A stretch of 64,000 nt of DNA from Phytophthora sp. 'mugwort' (Eukaryota; Oomycota; Peronosporomycetes; Peronosporales; Peronosporaceae): NCBI GenBank assembly GCA_033558025.1, contig JAUCEF010000012.1, forward strand, positions 3,720,001-3,784,000, read 5' to 3'. This document shows, piece after piece, positions 10,431 to 21,791 of the stretch (the stretch's first letter is position 1; every line of letters begins with the position of its first letter). Under the pieces are notes generated by a model that had not been told where the DNA came from, ran no database searches, and was given only the letters and a program-made list of their open reading frames with translations. Made by a program: the position numbers and the translations under genes.

Positions 10431-12116
10431 GACCAGACCCGCCGACGCCACCGTAGGTTGTACCAAGTGTGGTACGACCTTCCGAACGCCTTCGGCTCGC
10501 TACCCCAATACATGATGTGGCGGGTGCTCCGCGACCTCAGTGTCAACATTGGATTCATCTCGCGCTGCCAGGACATCTAGCGCGACTCGACTTCGGGGTG
10601 ATGAACGCCGCCGGAGGAGCGACGGATCCAGTGCGACAGGTGGTGGTGCTTTGTCAAGGTTGTCCGTTGGCCGGGGTGTATAACCTTGCCCACGGTATAC
10701 GCCGACCACGTGAAGATCTTCAGCGGCAGTGGCGCCGGCATCTGGAAGTGCCACGGCGTTGTCGTTTGCTCCTTCAAGCGGGCCGGGCTGCGCGCAAACC
10801 AAGCAAAATGGGCCAGCCTGGAACTGACAACGATCGCGCGCGGCAACCCGACCCGCGGCGAGAGCGTGCGCCTGGAGCTCCATGGCGACGCCATCGCCCC
10901 GGTCAAGGTACACTGCAGCTATCGGTTCCTGGGGGTGGGTGATGGCTTCGACAAAGTGCAGCACCGCCTCCGGCTTAAACCCAAAATCCTACAGATCAAG
11001 CGAGAGCAGTTGCGCTGATGCATTCGGGACTAGCGGCGTGACAGGTGGTGAGGGCGCTCAAGACAGCGCGTACTCCACCTTTGGAGTACGCGCTCCCACA
11101 CCTGCGACCGCTCCAGTCCTAGCTCCAGGGTATCGACAGCGCCGTGGTCTGTGACTGCGTCATCTGCTGCGCCTATCCCAGTCCGCCACAACCGAGTTCT
11201 TCTTCTCCACGGCGATATCAGGTGGTGGAATGAACCTGCAGCCACTGCTGAAGATGCACCGAGCGCTGGCTGCGCTAAATTCGTGATTTAAAGGTGGTAA
11301 TATCGTGGATACTGATGATGTTGTCAAGACGCTTACGACTACGCATCCAATTACGTTTGGAGCCGTTCCGAAATAGCCAAGTGTCTTGACGATGCTTCTT
11401 TTTAGCGGGCGCCGTCTGTCCTACTGGGCTCAGTACGTTTCCGACGACAAGACGTTTTAGTGGCCATGTCAATTAATATCTCGATACCTAGTAACTCGTT
11501 TTGCTAAGCGCCCTCACAGATCTGAAATCGTATCGGTTATTTGGTTCAAGAAGCAACGGTTTGATGTCATTTGGATTAAGGCCACTCTGGAGCCATTGAA
11601 CACATGGACTGATCAAGAAGTGGTTGATAATGTGAGTTTGCACTGAACGAAGAACTCTTGCTGCGTAACGCCTATGCTCAAGCCTAGGTGTTTGAATAAA
11701 AAGTCGCATACGAGCGGAGTAGCAAATAGTTAAATTAATACGTGTGCGTCGTCCAACATCTGCTGCTCTATCTACACATATGTTGGATCAAGAGTTTCTA
11801 GCATAAAATTCGTCAAATATGTATTGACCTTGTTTTGGTTAGCAGTCTCATCATATGATTCGGGCTGTATAATGAAGCATCTTGTCTATCTGAAGTCCCG
11901 TGGTCTTAGCTTCATATTCAGCCACACGTTTCTGTTGTATGCCACGCACAATCTCATCAAGCCTATCCTTAACTTCACTATCTTGTTCTGTGTCATCTAC
12001 CGTGTCGCACGTAGGCTTAGCTTCACGTCACCCAATTCAAAACCATCACCATTGGCTGGGCAGTCCAGATATCAAATCGCAGATGGTGCACTCCAAGGAC
12101 CCAGCGATCGTCGCAG
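10431..12116 (+). repeat. Near-identical duplicate, copy 1
   Basis: This block matches 27,795-29,480 at a constant offset of 17,364 with no indels; I count about five substitutions by eye. It covers the LINE-A RT fragment and the whole unknown insertion. Confidence 0.93.
11275..12085. mobile_element. Insertion of unknown identity inside LINE-A
   Basis: About 810 bp interrupts the LINE-A reading between RALAAL and MVHSKDPAI. The GC content falls well below that of the LINE. On the minus strand several open stretches look protein-like (for example SEVKDRLDEIVRGIQQKRVAE, and a longer one at 11,488-11,709), broken by stops. I do not recognise the family. The ends show only a weak, unconvincing inverted similarity (GTGATTTAAA against GCGATTTGAT). 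Confidence 0.5.
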
Positions 12117-12400
12117 TAGTCAAGGCACAGATGGGGCAGGTAGCACGCAAACAATAACACCTGCAAGAGGAACACTGGCGTGGGCGCGAAGGCCAGCTCG
12201 TTCGCCTGTTCTTGAACTCCGAATTCGCCGCTAGTCACATATAGAGCTGCTCCGTCGCAACGGCGACATCGGTTTGCTGTGAGTGGATGTGCAGCGCACC
12301 CCTCAGGACACGCTTGTCCTTCGCGTCCCGACACCTTACCAAGTGGCTCGACCACAAGACGGTGTTTGCAACGTGACTGGGACATGGGCGTCGCCGGGAG

Positions 12401-13330
12401 AATACTTTATAATTTATATAGGTATATATAAACTATGTTAAGCCCAACCAGATAATTAGAAACTATAACTAATATACAATAATATATTATAAGACGTAAA
12501 TTTACTAGACTACCAGAAAAATGGATTAGGTATTTGATAATACACATTAACTATTAATCCAAAATCCAAATAAATGTTTATTATGAAAAAGTAAATCTGA
12601 ATTTTCGCAATTAATCAAATTTCAAAGCCAATGTATATTATATACAAAACTTGAAATTTCTGGTAATCCCGACCGGATGCATGCGGCAGATAGATATCAG
12701 TCCAGCCACTAATCAACTAGAATACAAGGAAAATGGATTGGCTGTTGACATACAGAACTTTTAATCCAAAATCAAAATAAATCTACTAGATACAAGAAAA
12801 ATGGGCGTGGTTTTTAATAATACACAATAAATTTTAATCAAAAATATTTGTTTTTCATGAAAAATATAAAAATAAAATTTGTGTATCATAAAAAAGTAAA
12901 TCTGAATTTTCGCTAATTAATCCAAATTTCAAAACCAAAGTGCACTATCAAATTAGCTTGAACATTTTAGGTTATATAGTAGATTTATGCTTTAAATCGA
13001 CCGGATGTATGCCGTAGGTAGCTGTCAGTTCAGCCGCTCGAGTCGCGTTTGAGCAGCCCAGCTGCTTGGTGTAGACCTTGTGGTCACCGCACCAAGCGAT
13101 TCGTACACGATCGCCGAGAGGCGCACATCCCACCCTCGGCACTCAAAGTGACGCTTGGTGCAGCTGTACTTGGCCCGCTTGTGCTCAGAGATGCACGCTC
13201 TCGCGGAGCGGATGGGATCGTAGCTGGCCTACTCCTCGAACCACAGCCAGGTCCACCACCTCTACCGTACACTTGGTGCGTGGCTGCTCGCCAAACACAC
13301 TTGGCTGCTCGCCAAACGCACCTTCAGCAT
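12401..13330 (-). pseudogene. LINE-B 3' end with AT-rich tail
   Basis: The right part (13,020-13,330), read on the minus strand, corresponds to the endonuclease tail seen more fully at 26,890-27,560. The adjoining AT-rich segment (12,400-13,020) follows it on the minus strand and would be the 3' untranslated region. The coding part is cut at about 13,330, so this is a 5'-truncated insert. The segment 12,822-13,285 is repeated at 26,718-27,177. Confidence 0.6.
12822..13285 (-). repeat. LINE-B 3' segment, repeated at 26,718-27,177
   Basis: Long shared stretches of AT-rich sequence followed by the start of the endonuclease tail, with a few small differences. The repeat includes the phrase GACCGGATGTATGCCGTAGG in both places. 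Confidence 0.85.
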
Positions 13331-13734
13331 TAAGAAGAAGCGCGAGGCGAAAGGAACTTTTTCCTGAAGTCCCTGCCCTTGTAACCTACATGAAAGACGT
13401 TCGACGGGACGAAGCCGTAAGCTTAAATATTATTACTATTGACCAAATTAACTGAAATTGTGACTAACTTATTAATAATTTCTTTTGTATTTTTTTTTAA
13501 CCGTACACGTTAGTTTTTTTCAACCTCTAGAATGATTGAATTTCAGGTAGAGGATTCTTCCGGGCTGAATGACTCTCTATCTCGATGGTAAAGAGAACGG
13601 TGAGGTCTCACTTGAGCGCATAGTGCAGCGCATAGCAAACCGGTACGTACATATTGACTAAATTCAATTTAATGCTAGTTTACCATGATTACGTTTTTAC
13701 TTATCTTATTGTATTGAAGTTATGGATTTTCTGC
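13331..13734. other. Non-coding stretch
   Basis: AT-rich sequence with a T9 run near 13,489-13,498. No gene seen. Confidence 0.4.
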
Positions 13735-14158
13735 GCAGAAGCCGCAGGCTGCGAAAAAGTTACTTGAGGAGCTCGAAGAACTCCGGGCGGCTTTTTCACT
13801 AGACGTTTGGGCTAAGTACGGAAGGTACGAAGGTGGCGGCATATTGAACGTTGACGTGACCGCCATTTTGTTCGATATGCCGCCGACCAAAGAACTGGGC
13901 ACTGAAGGGACGCAAAGACTCAGCACGCATATTGGGAATGACAAACTTGCGGGTCGATTGACTGCTCTTCTGACCAGGGCTCTCGATAATGGCATTAATC
14001 CCATGTCAAAAATTTATCCGTCCATGCATTATGCATTTAGGAATAAGACAAACCTTACATGCATAATGCTCATTAATGGTATTAGTGGGTACATAATGGG
14101 GAAATCTTCTAGTGAATGCACTCATGAACGGTTTGAGCATCCCAGTAGCTCCCGTTAG
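13735..14158 (+). CDS. Unrecognised open frame, possibly a fragment
   Basis: An uninterrupted + frame begins upstream of the first ATG (QKPQAAKKLLEELEELRAAFS), passes through VWAKYGRYEGGGILNVDV, ILFDMPPTKELGTEG and NDKLAGRLTALLTRALDNG, and ends at TAG 14,156-14,158. It reads as a helical N-terminus and a mixed middle. The first ATG in frame is at 13,844. I do not recognise it. It lies between a LINE tail and a hAT remnant, so it may be an exon of a host gene or of an unknown transposon. Confidence 0.35.
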
Positions 14159-14540
14159 CTCTAAGAAATAGAATCATCTAAAGCGAAACGGGTAGTAGCG
14201 AGTGGCGGTCAATACCGTACGTAGCAGGAGCCACACTAAACAAGCGTTCCGCAAGGTTGGACGTCGGCGGAATCGTGTTGGCTTGGTCGTAAGTGCTTTT
14301 TTTTATTCGAGTCAATCCTTCTCTAGAACCGATGAAGCAAAGCTGACCTTCTTCGCGCTCTCAGAATTTGCGATTGTAGCGGGTTGCCGCTCAAACAGTT
14401 GAGCGTCATGCTCCTTTTGGCGACTCATGAGGTGATGTTGCCAGTCTGTATTATTACGCAAGCAAACTCAAAATTTGGAATAGCCACAATATTAGCCGTA
14501 GCACCTTAAATATAAAAAAGTTAAAAACGCATAAGAATAA
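14159..14540. other. Non-coding stretch
   Basis: Nothing supportable between the unknown ORF and the hAT remnant; it could contain the hAT 3' end. Confidence 0.3.
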
Positions 14541-15881
14541 TTATACGAGCACACCCACACAAACGTACCCAGATAACGCTTTAACGCTGTTTTTCTTTGA
14601 GCAGTGCGTCGAAAGAACCCGAACTTCCCGTAGTGTTACGTCGTCAGACTGCAGTCGCATGGACACCGACTTCACGTTACCCAACGCCTCAAGTAACACC
14701 TTCAGCTTCTTGTTGTCGCTGGCTGATAGGATACAATCAGCCAGCCTTTCATCGTCACGATCGAAAAGTTCCAGTAATTCGAAGTACCGTTTCAACATGA
14801 GGTACGTAGACCCCCACCTCGTGGCTTGGCGAAGTTTAGGTCTAAGCTTCGTCTTGAACCTTTAAATATAAAAAAAACATAAGACTTAATTAACTTAGAA
14901 GATTAGTAAAGAATCACATAATAAAGATTACCTGATTTTTGCTGAATGGTTAAGAGTGCGGAGGCAAACCATCAGCGTCTGGATATTGCTCAGCACTCTT
15001 TCTAGGGACGCTGTGAATATTGAGACCGCCAGGTGCAGGCGGTGACTTTCACAACCAACTAAAATGGGACGCAGAGGATACGAGCAGATTTCTTATTAAG
15101 TGAGCAGTTATCACTAACCAAGAATAAAACTTGGTCCATGGTCTTGTCGAATACCCCCAAAATTAGTATTATGGCCTCACGGTGCGCCTCTGCGTTGTGA
15201 GTAATTACCACGTCATCCACTGCCTCCTCTGGTGGCTACAGTACCGGTGCCATATCCAATAGCGGTCGGTACGGCACTCCGTCGACTTCGTAACACGGAA
15301 ATACAGCGATAAAATGCTCTGAGGCATGGGTCCAGCCATCAAAAATTAGGCCAAACTTTTGAGGCATCTCTGCAGAAATTTAGCTTCCATCGCTCGGTGA
15401 CTTTTTGCATAACTGCTTTAAGCGTTTAGGAGCAAATTTGAGAAAGATTCGCGTACCTATATATTGAAAATAAGAAAACAAAATTAAGTTTCAGGCCGGG
15501 ACGTAAAAATTGGTAATATCATACCTCCTCGTCCTCGTTTTTTCGCAAAAGCTGAACGGTAGATTACCGAAAATCGTCACTCCAGCCAACCAAAACGATT
15601 CTGCGCTCTTTTGCTAATCCGGGGCAGAATTGAGTCGGTCTTGCCGGGATCAGCAGCAAGCATTTCGGCCTCGAAATTGGCATGTTTGAACCGAATATGC
15701 TGATTGAGGTTTGTCGTCCTCTGCCCATGGGCTGCTTGTGCACTATGGAGCACACCTTACATTTGTTATAGGCTGTAGACTCACCGTTGTCGTCCAGACA
15801 CGGGGAAAAATAGAAGAAAGCAATTTGCTTCTGTGAAAATGGACCAGCAGAAACGGACCTAGAATGGTTGATGTCGCCCAT
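14541..15881 (-). pseudogene. hAT-family transposase remnant
   Basis: Minus strand, N- to C-terminal. At 15,881-15,564 there is a Cys-containing segment (YNKCKVCSIVH) in the place of the BED zinc finger. Then, in a different frame, MPQKFGLIFDGWTHASEHFIAVF (about 15,370-15,300), a typical hAT catalytic block with the DGWT motif, followed by EEAVDD, NAEAHREAIILILGVFDKTMDQV and SDNCSLNK (second block). At 14,798-14,541 MLKRYFELLELFDRDDERLADCI matches the region before the hAT dimerisation domain. Stops and frame changes separate the parts; some breaks could be introns, but the in-frame stops make decay more likely. Confidence 0.7.
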
Positions 15882-16234
15882 TGCCAGGCCTAGGGCAAAA
15901 TTAATTGTGTGTGGACGAAGTGTTGGGAGACCTGGCAGCTGCGAATGGTTGGTTGTAAGCGATAAACGTAATTACGAAATCAGACCCTACCCCTTAATAA
16001 TGCATATGTAAAAACTCGCTACATACATAATGGTTAGCGAATCTACAGGAAGATAAATGCATATTAATCTATGCCTGTATGCATTAATCGGGATCCCTGG
16101 TTCTGACAGTTCGAGATGATGGAAATTTTATTTTATTTATTAGTATTCTGTGATATATTATTATGAATGGTAGGGAAAAAAATACCGATTCTATTTGTTG
16201 TACGCAGTGTTCCTGGTGGAAAAATTGAGCAGGA
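15882..16234. other. Non-coding, AT-rich stretch
   Basis: No gene seen. It may contain the 5' end of the hAT element, but I cannot find a terminal inverted repeat. Confidence 0.3.
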
Positions 16235-16620
16235 CGAGCAAGAAACTTACCCGGATCGACATGTTTACGCAGTTAAAGAAAACGCATGGATGGGCAAGGA
16301 CGTCTGGAAGCTAAATGTAGAAAAGTTGTAAAATATGAAATAGATGGCCCCGCTTTTCGTCTCCTTGACAACTTTGAGTGTCATGTTTCGGAGGAAGGAC
16401 AGAGAGTTGTAGCAGAGGAAGTCAACGCTACTATGATGCCATTACTACCGAAAGCACGTCGGTTTGTCAACCTCTTGGCGTCGGTGTAATGGGACCACTT
16501 AAAGCGAAGCTAAGAAATAGTGCTAGACGCAGGGGAGGCACCGCAAAAGAAACCCGCCTCCGTGCAATTAAGTCTACGATTATTGCCTACAATGCCATCA
16601 CCCCGCATGTTTCAGTCTAA
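16235..16620 (+). pseudogene. pogo/Tigger-like DDE transposase fragment
   Basis: The + frame carries PAFRLLDNFECHVSEEGQRVV (about 16,349-16,410), the second catalytic aspartate block (LLDN) of the DDE_1 (CENP-B/pogo) transposase family. After a frameshift near 16,455 the other frame reads STSVCQPLGVGVMGPLKAKLR and ends at TAA 16,618-16,620. In intact relatives the two blocks are contiguous (N-A-T-S-x-x-Q-P-L-D). Only the C-terminal part of the protein is present. Confidence 0.65.
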
Positions 16621-16799
16621 TCAAAGTATTTTTTGTTATCCGACCGCATGATCTTTGTTTTTTTCTACTCTAATAATGCTATATTCTACCAATCACGCCT
16701 TTATATTGTTCGTGCTTTTTTTTTATCGTGTGCAATGAATCTTCCGTTACTATAAGGGATGGCATTCAGCGATGCCTGATTTATTCGTCGTTGTCTGTC

Positions 16800-18270
16800 C
16801 ACCTTCAGGTCTGGACGCGTCGGCGCGGGCTAGCGACAGCACGGTCTGGTTGTCACGCAGCTCAAAGCGGTCTTAGCGGTCGGCCGACGACGCGAGGAGC
16901 GCGTGCTTGATGGTCTTAAGCGCTTCGTGGTGATGACCGCTGACGGCGTCCACGCTGCCCGGACAGTGGTTCAGCACGTGCGCCAGAGTCTCTGAGCGCG
17001 AGCATCCTTGATGCCTGCACTTGTCATGCGCTCGGAGACTCCGGCGCTTCAGGACACTAAAGATGTCCAGCTGGTTCAAGCGGGTGCCGCCGCAAACCGG
17101 TAGTCGGTCTCCCACAGGCCGCGAGGCCTGCTGAGGAAGCCGCTACCGGTGCCTCCGTGGGAGCGCACGGTCTTGCCTAGGTCCTTCGTGACCGCCTACT
17201 TGGTGCGCACGCGAAGCTGCAGTGGTGCTTTAGGTGCGCCGGTACACTCGTCGGCCGGCTCCGTCTCGAACGGGGGCCGAAGGAGCGGAGATGACGTTGG
17301 ATGTCGACCCATAGCGAGCCGATGTCGCCGTTGCGGCGCTTGGGTGACGCGTGGGCCGACGTCCTGAGCTTCGAATTGAGAAGAAGTTCGCACGGCTCCT
17401 CCTCTTGCTCCTTTCAATGCTGGTCATCGAGCTTGTGTCGAACGTCGGCAATCTGCCGGAGCTGCTGGCGGGCGATGTGACGGATGGCAAGGTCGGGCGA
17501 GTTGAGCATCTGCCATCCGTGCGCTACCTGGAGCGCTGCATGCAGCTCCGTCAGCTGCTGGAGGCCCAAGCCGCCGCGCGACACCGGCGCGTAAAAGAAT
17601 TGCGTCGTGGCCGTGGTCGGCAGGGGCAGCAGGTGGCGGAGGCTGCGGACGAGGTGCTAGTCGAAGCCCTCGAGCTGCTGCTGGAAGGGGGCAGGTGGCG
17701 GAGGGCGTACCCCGAAGGTAGAGGTACACCTTCACTGCCTTCACCACCTGCCACGGCGCCTGCCCCGACTGGAACAGCGCCGTCGCATCTTCCTTGAACT
17801 TCTTGAGCGCTGGAGCAAGCTCGATGCGACGGCGCACGCGGTCGAAGCCGTCCCCGATCCTCAGGTACGCGCACGAAACGTTCATGGCTAGCGAGGGGAT
17901 CAGGGCGCCATCCAGCCGTAGCCCCAGGTCGCAAGTCGTCAGCACGCCGCGTTGGTCTCGCTTTACCGACATGGTGCTTCACTTTTTCGGGTTTGCCACC
18001 ATGCCGATCCAGCGGAGGAAGTCGACCACGAGCGCGTGCTGTCGCTTGACGTCGTCCGCGGTGCCGCTGCAAATCTTGAGGTCGTCGGCTGACAGCTGTA
18101 CGCCCGTGTCTGGCAGTCGCTTGAGCGCGTGGAGGAGCGGGCAGATCGCCGCGTTGAAGAGATGGGTGCTCAGCGGGCAGCCTTGGAATACCCCCACGCG
18201 CTGAGCGATCGGCGCTCTCGTTCCGTCGACCGCGTGGCTGACTGTGAAGGCGGCACCTTCGTAGAGCCTC
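16800..18270 (-). pseudogene. LINE-B fragment, minus strand
   Basis: Minus strand from about 18,270: the GAAFTVS box, GVFQGCPLSTHLFNAAICPLLHALK (18,197-18,120), SADDLKICSGTADDVKRQHAL (SADD in place of the usual YADD), IGMVANPKK, then LRIGDGFDRVRRRIELAPALK and APWQVVKAVKVYLYLR (to about 17,720). The knuckle region follows at 17,115-16,873 (CRHQGCSRSETLAHVLNHC). The endonuclease is mostly missing at the left end (about 16,800). The left LTR of the Gypsy element begins directly at its upstream end, so the Gypsy appears to have inserted into, or recombined with, this copy. Confidence 0.75.
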
Positions 18271-18657
18271 TGCGCAGCGGGGCTGCGTGGCGTAGTGCGT
18301 CAGAGGAAGACGTATGACTCCCCGAGTCTTAGCTGAGGTTCTCCTAGCCCGTAAGGTCTCCGCAGAGACTTAGATCCCTCTAGTTATACCACTAGAGACT
18401 CAAAAAGTCAGTATTTCTAAAACCTAGGGCAATACTCTCCTTGATGCTAGAACTGAACTATTATTTGTTTGTTCTGTGGCAAAGCCGCCTGTAGTGTAAA
18501 TGTATGACTCTAACTATATACATAGTCAAATGCATATCGAATGGCTCTGTGGCTACGTACAGAAATCCTGTTCATCCAAGTGGTACCAAGTACCACTTAC
18601 TACAAGGTGACACGTAGCACGGCTACACTCGTGTTATTTGCGTGTAACCCCGTTACA
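18271..18657 (-). repeat. 3' LTR of Gypsy 1
   Basis: Matches 25,789-26,189 over its length with indels. On the minus strand it begins TGTAACGGGGTTACA and ends at about 18,271 in ...CGCA. Exact left edge is uncertain by a few bases. Confidence 0.88.
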
Positions 18658-18667
18658 CTCTCCCACC
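18658..18667 (-). other. Polypurine tract of Gypsy 1
   Basis: On the minus strand the ten bases GGTGGGAGAG directly precede the 3' LTR. This is where second-strand synthesis primes in LTR elements. Confidence 0.75.
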
Positions 18668-18689
18668 AAACCGTGGACACACCGTAACC

Positions 18690-20529
18690 ACGAGGGTCTG
18701 ATTGTATCAATAGAAAATGGCCCGGAACATTCCGCTCCAAGAGCGTTCACTTTTGTTCCGCATCGAGTGTTCTCACTCCGATGTCAACAGCCAGTTGGTC
18801 TTTTGACCTCCCTCGTTCGCCTCGCGAAAACAGCCCTCGCCGCGGGTTAAGCCCTTGTGTGTCTCCGACACCTTCGCTATCTTCGCCATCCCGTACGGGA
18901 GAGGTCTCTGTCCGCGCACCACCCGCACCCTCGAGGCTCTCGGTGCGAGAGTATCACTCAGCGCACAAGCGCCGATATTGTCAAAAGACCATGAGTTGAG
19001 GCGGCGAAACTGGTGGAAGCAGTGCCCCGGTGCGCTTGGCGCGAGACGGCCTCTTTGACGACCTTGAAAAAGGTGAAGAGGAGGCCAACTACACTGAGTC
19101 CATGACTTGTAGTAGCCCTGTCCGCTCGCCGAGCACGCGACGCCAACTACGCGCTCCGAATCCGTTCGAGCTCTCGAACCACGAGTCGTGCGCAATGCGC
19201 CTCCGCTACCTTCGCGGGGAACAACAGATGATCCCATGAGATATGGTCTAGTCGCCAATCCTTTGGACGAAGTCCAGGAGCAACAGCTCGAGGCAGATCC
19301 GCAGCTCCCACTTTCGAGGCGACTTATGGCTCGGCCATTGCTTACCCCTTCACGTCGTGACTATGGCTTTGAGCCTCGCGATCCCATCGAAGTGGCTCGC
19401 CGAGCAGCATCGGAGTTGCTTAACACATATGTGATTGGGCCGGCGGCCGCAGCACCCGACGAGCTCGCCGCGCGAGAGTCTCTCAGAGAGAGATACTTGA
19501 CTCCTCAAGTGGCTACTTAGCGCGAGTAGCGTGAGCGCCTGCAAGTCCGGCACGGAACGGTTCCACCGATGCGGACTTACACAGTCGTGCTCCTGTCAGG
19601 AGAGACGTCTTGGGAAGGCGATGGGCAGTCCAAAGCTGGGTGGAAGGAGCTCGCAAACTCTCTTCCATTGATGCCCTTCGGGCTAGTTTCAGTGAAACCG
19701 ATGTTCGAGTCGAACATAGACTCCGTTTCGAGTTCGCGAATCACAAGGCGAAGCGCCAGTTACCTCCTGCCGACCGGCCTCGCCCACAGGCTCTCTCACA
19801 TTCGGTTCTTCTGCTGGTACAGCTAGCGGCTCTCTCGCTCATGAGGCCGCTCCTCTCCAAGGCCAGAGCGACAGCTCTGCTGCTGGCCTTGGCCACCAAG
19901 AGGCTATTACCGGGAATCGCCAGGTGAGCGACGCCTCAGTTGCTGCCCCTCGGAGCTCTGTTGCTCGCGTGGATCGAAAGCGTCCACGACGCCAGGACAA
20001 TCTGGCCGGAGGGGAACCTCATACTCCCAAGAGTTCTGTGAGTGAGGATAGCCTCTCCATTCCACAAGATATTAAATATGACCTTGGCGATGACGCCGCA
20101 CCACTAACCGCTCCACATGATAGTGAGAAGCACCTTGCTCATCGAGCAACGGCGCCGGAGGTCGATGACCGACTGGATCCTTGCGCTGCGAGTCGCAGTT
20201 ATCTGCTAGCGGGCGTGAGGCGGGTGCAGACCCTGTTCGACTCGCTGCAGTGGGCGACAAGTCATCGTGACCGTCTCGCTGACGAGATCGATGCCGTGCA
20301 TCATCGGGTCGACGGGTTTCAGTCTCTTTCCTCAGTTGCCAACCGCCTAGAGCTCCTGGAGCAGTCCTCTGCTCGTCGCTTCGAAGAGCTGGACCGTTCG
20401 CTCGCTGAGCTACGTGGTCAGTTGGACCTACTCGTGCGCCTCCTGCGCTTTGGCAAGCCACCGGTTGGCGCCAAACCCTGTGCACTCACCCGAGCCGGAT
20501 CTCGATATGGCTTAAGGAAGCCTACATAA
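18690..20529 (+). CDS. Antisense ORF in the 3' segment of Gypsy 1
   Basis: The strand opposite to pol has coding-like frames over about 1.8 kb. The last one is the cleanest: 19,924-20,529, 201 codons, open further upstream. It is rich in charged residues, has a basic patch (DRKRPRRQD), and ends with a probable coiled coil (DSLQWATSHRDRLADEIDAV, ...LELLEQSSARRFEELDRSL). Upstream frames at 19,188-19,520 (PRDPIEVARRAASELLNTY) and about 19,640-19,780 look like earlier parts of the same protein, broken at 19,520 and elsewhere. It overlaps the minus-strand integrase tail by about 110 bp. Function unknown; I see no domain I can name. A similar arrangement may exist at 29,640-31,333. Confidence 0.45.
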
Positions 20530-21716
20530 ACCACAGGGTGTGTACGCATCTTCTTCGGAAGGTTGAGCGTGTACGCAAGGCCCTTCTTCGCCACTACCTT
20601 GAAAGGTCCGATGAAGCGCGGGCGCAACCTGGTCTTAAAAACCGCAGAGACTGCATGAGTAGGTAAGTTCTTCGCGTTTAATTAAACTTGGTCATCGACC
20701 TTAAACGCTTCCAGATTTCCTCTGCCTCTGGCATCCGCCTGTTCCTTCTGGACGCCTTGGCTCTCAGTCATCGCGTCGCGTACATGTCTTAAGACATTCA
20801 AACGTGTTGACAAGAACGCGTCAACTTGGTTCGAACTGCAACAGGGCTGACATCAGCGAGCCCTTAGGCTATTCCTCCCCCTCCAAGCCCTGAACCACGG
20901 AGTGGTAGCGTCAACGGGATGCGAGGGCGAGTGAGACCATTAGCATAGAACGGGGTGAAGCCAGTTAAGGCATGCACCGCATTGTTCAGTGCAAACTCAA
21001 CAAGTTGGAGCATCGAGCTCCATTGCTTGGGTCTATCTGCACAGACGCTCCGAAGCATGTCTTCGACAACGCGATTCACGCGTTCAGTCTGACCATCGGT
21101 CTGCAGATGGTCCGTTGCGGACATGTCGAGTCGAATGCCGCGCACCTTAAAGACCGACGTCCAAACCTTACCCGTGAAACGGGGATCTCGATCCGAGACA
21201 ATTGTTTCTGGCAGACCATGCTGTCGAAAAACACGGAGACACGATCCATGAACAGCGTGGTTGTTCCTTCTCCATCGATGGAGTCCGGCACCGCCGCTAA
21301 ATGGACCATCTTGCTCAATCGACAAAGACCACGATGTCCGTGTTGCCCACCGCATCCGGTGGCAGGCCGAACACACAGTCCATACTCATGGATTGCCAAC
21401 ACCCCGTGGGTACATGCAAGCTGGCCAACAGCCTAGCCGAGTGTGGCGAGGGTTTAACCCGTTGACACGTTTCACTCGCGCATACATACGTACTGACCCA
21501 CTTGTAAAGCTTCGGCCACCAGTGGTGGGAGCTCACCGAGCTGTAGGTCTTTTCTAAGCCGAGATGACCACCAAGTGGGGTATCATGTGCCTCATAGAGG
21601 ATACGATACTTAAGTTCCTCTTCGTGAGGGACCACGACACGTGGGGTGTCTTCTGGGCAAGTACCGTAGTACAATAGGCCATCATCAAGAGTGTATCGAT
21701 GTAGCCTCGCGCACAA
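20418..21716 (-). pseudogene. Gypsy 1 integrase
   Basis: Minus strand. The N-terminal H2C2 zinc-binding region is at 21,716-21,315 (HDTPLGGHLGLEKT ... CASETCQRVK), followed by the catalytic core SMDCVFGLPPDAVG (first Asp), VSDRDPRFTGKVW (second Asp) and QTDGQTERVNRVVEDML (Glu), to 20,864. A C-terminal SH3-like segment RFIGPFKVVAKKGLAYTL is at 20,627-20,540, before a stop at 20,418. Frames change between these parts. The enzyme would join element cDNA to host DNA. Confidence 0.8.
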
Positions 21717-21791
21717 CCGTACTGACAGCTTAATGTCTGAGTTGGGAAACTCCGCGCTTCCTAGCGATGTACTAGAGCTACGCAGGACTCG

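Larger units (their letters stand above)
10346..12400 (+). pseudogene. LINE-A RT fragment split by an 0.8-kb insertion
   Basis: The sequence enters RT in its middle (FRAFNGCHEHNFVATMMLDQTRRRHRR), then VWYDLPNAFGSLPQYMMWRVL, a damaged QGCPL box, and TVYADHVKIFSGSG (about 10,689-10,730), where the second aspartate of YADD is His. LELHGDAIAPVKVHCSYRFLG follows. LINE reading stops near 11,274 (LQPLLKMHRALAAL) and resumes near 12,085 (MVHSKDPAIVAV...), continuing in pieces to about 12,400 (NGDI-like and TKWLDHKTV segments). The 810 bp between are foreign. A copy of the same block, including the insertion, is at 27,795-29,480. Confidence 0.75.
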
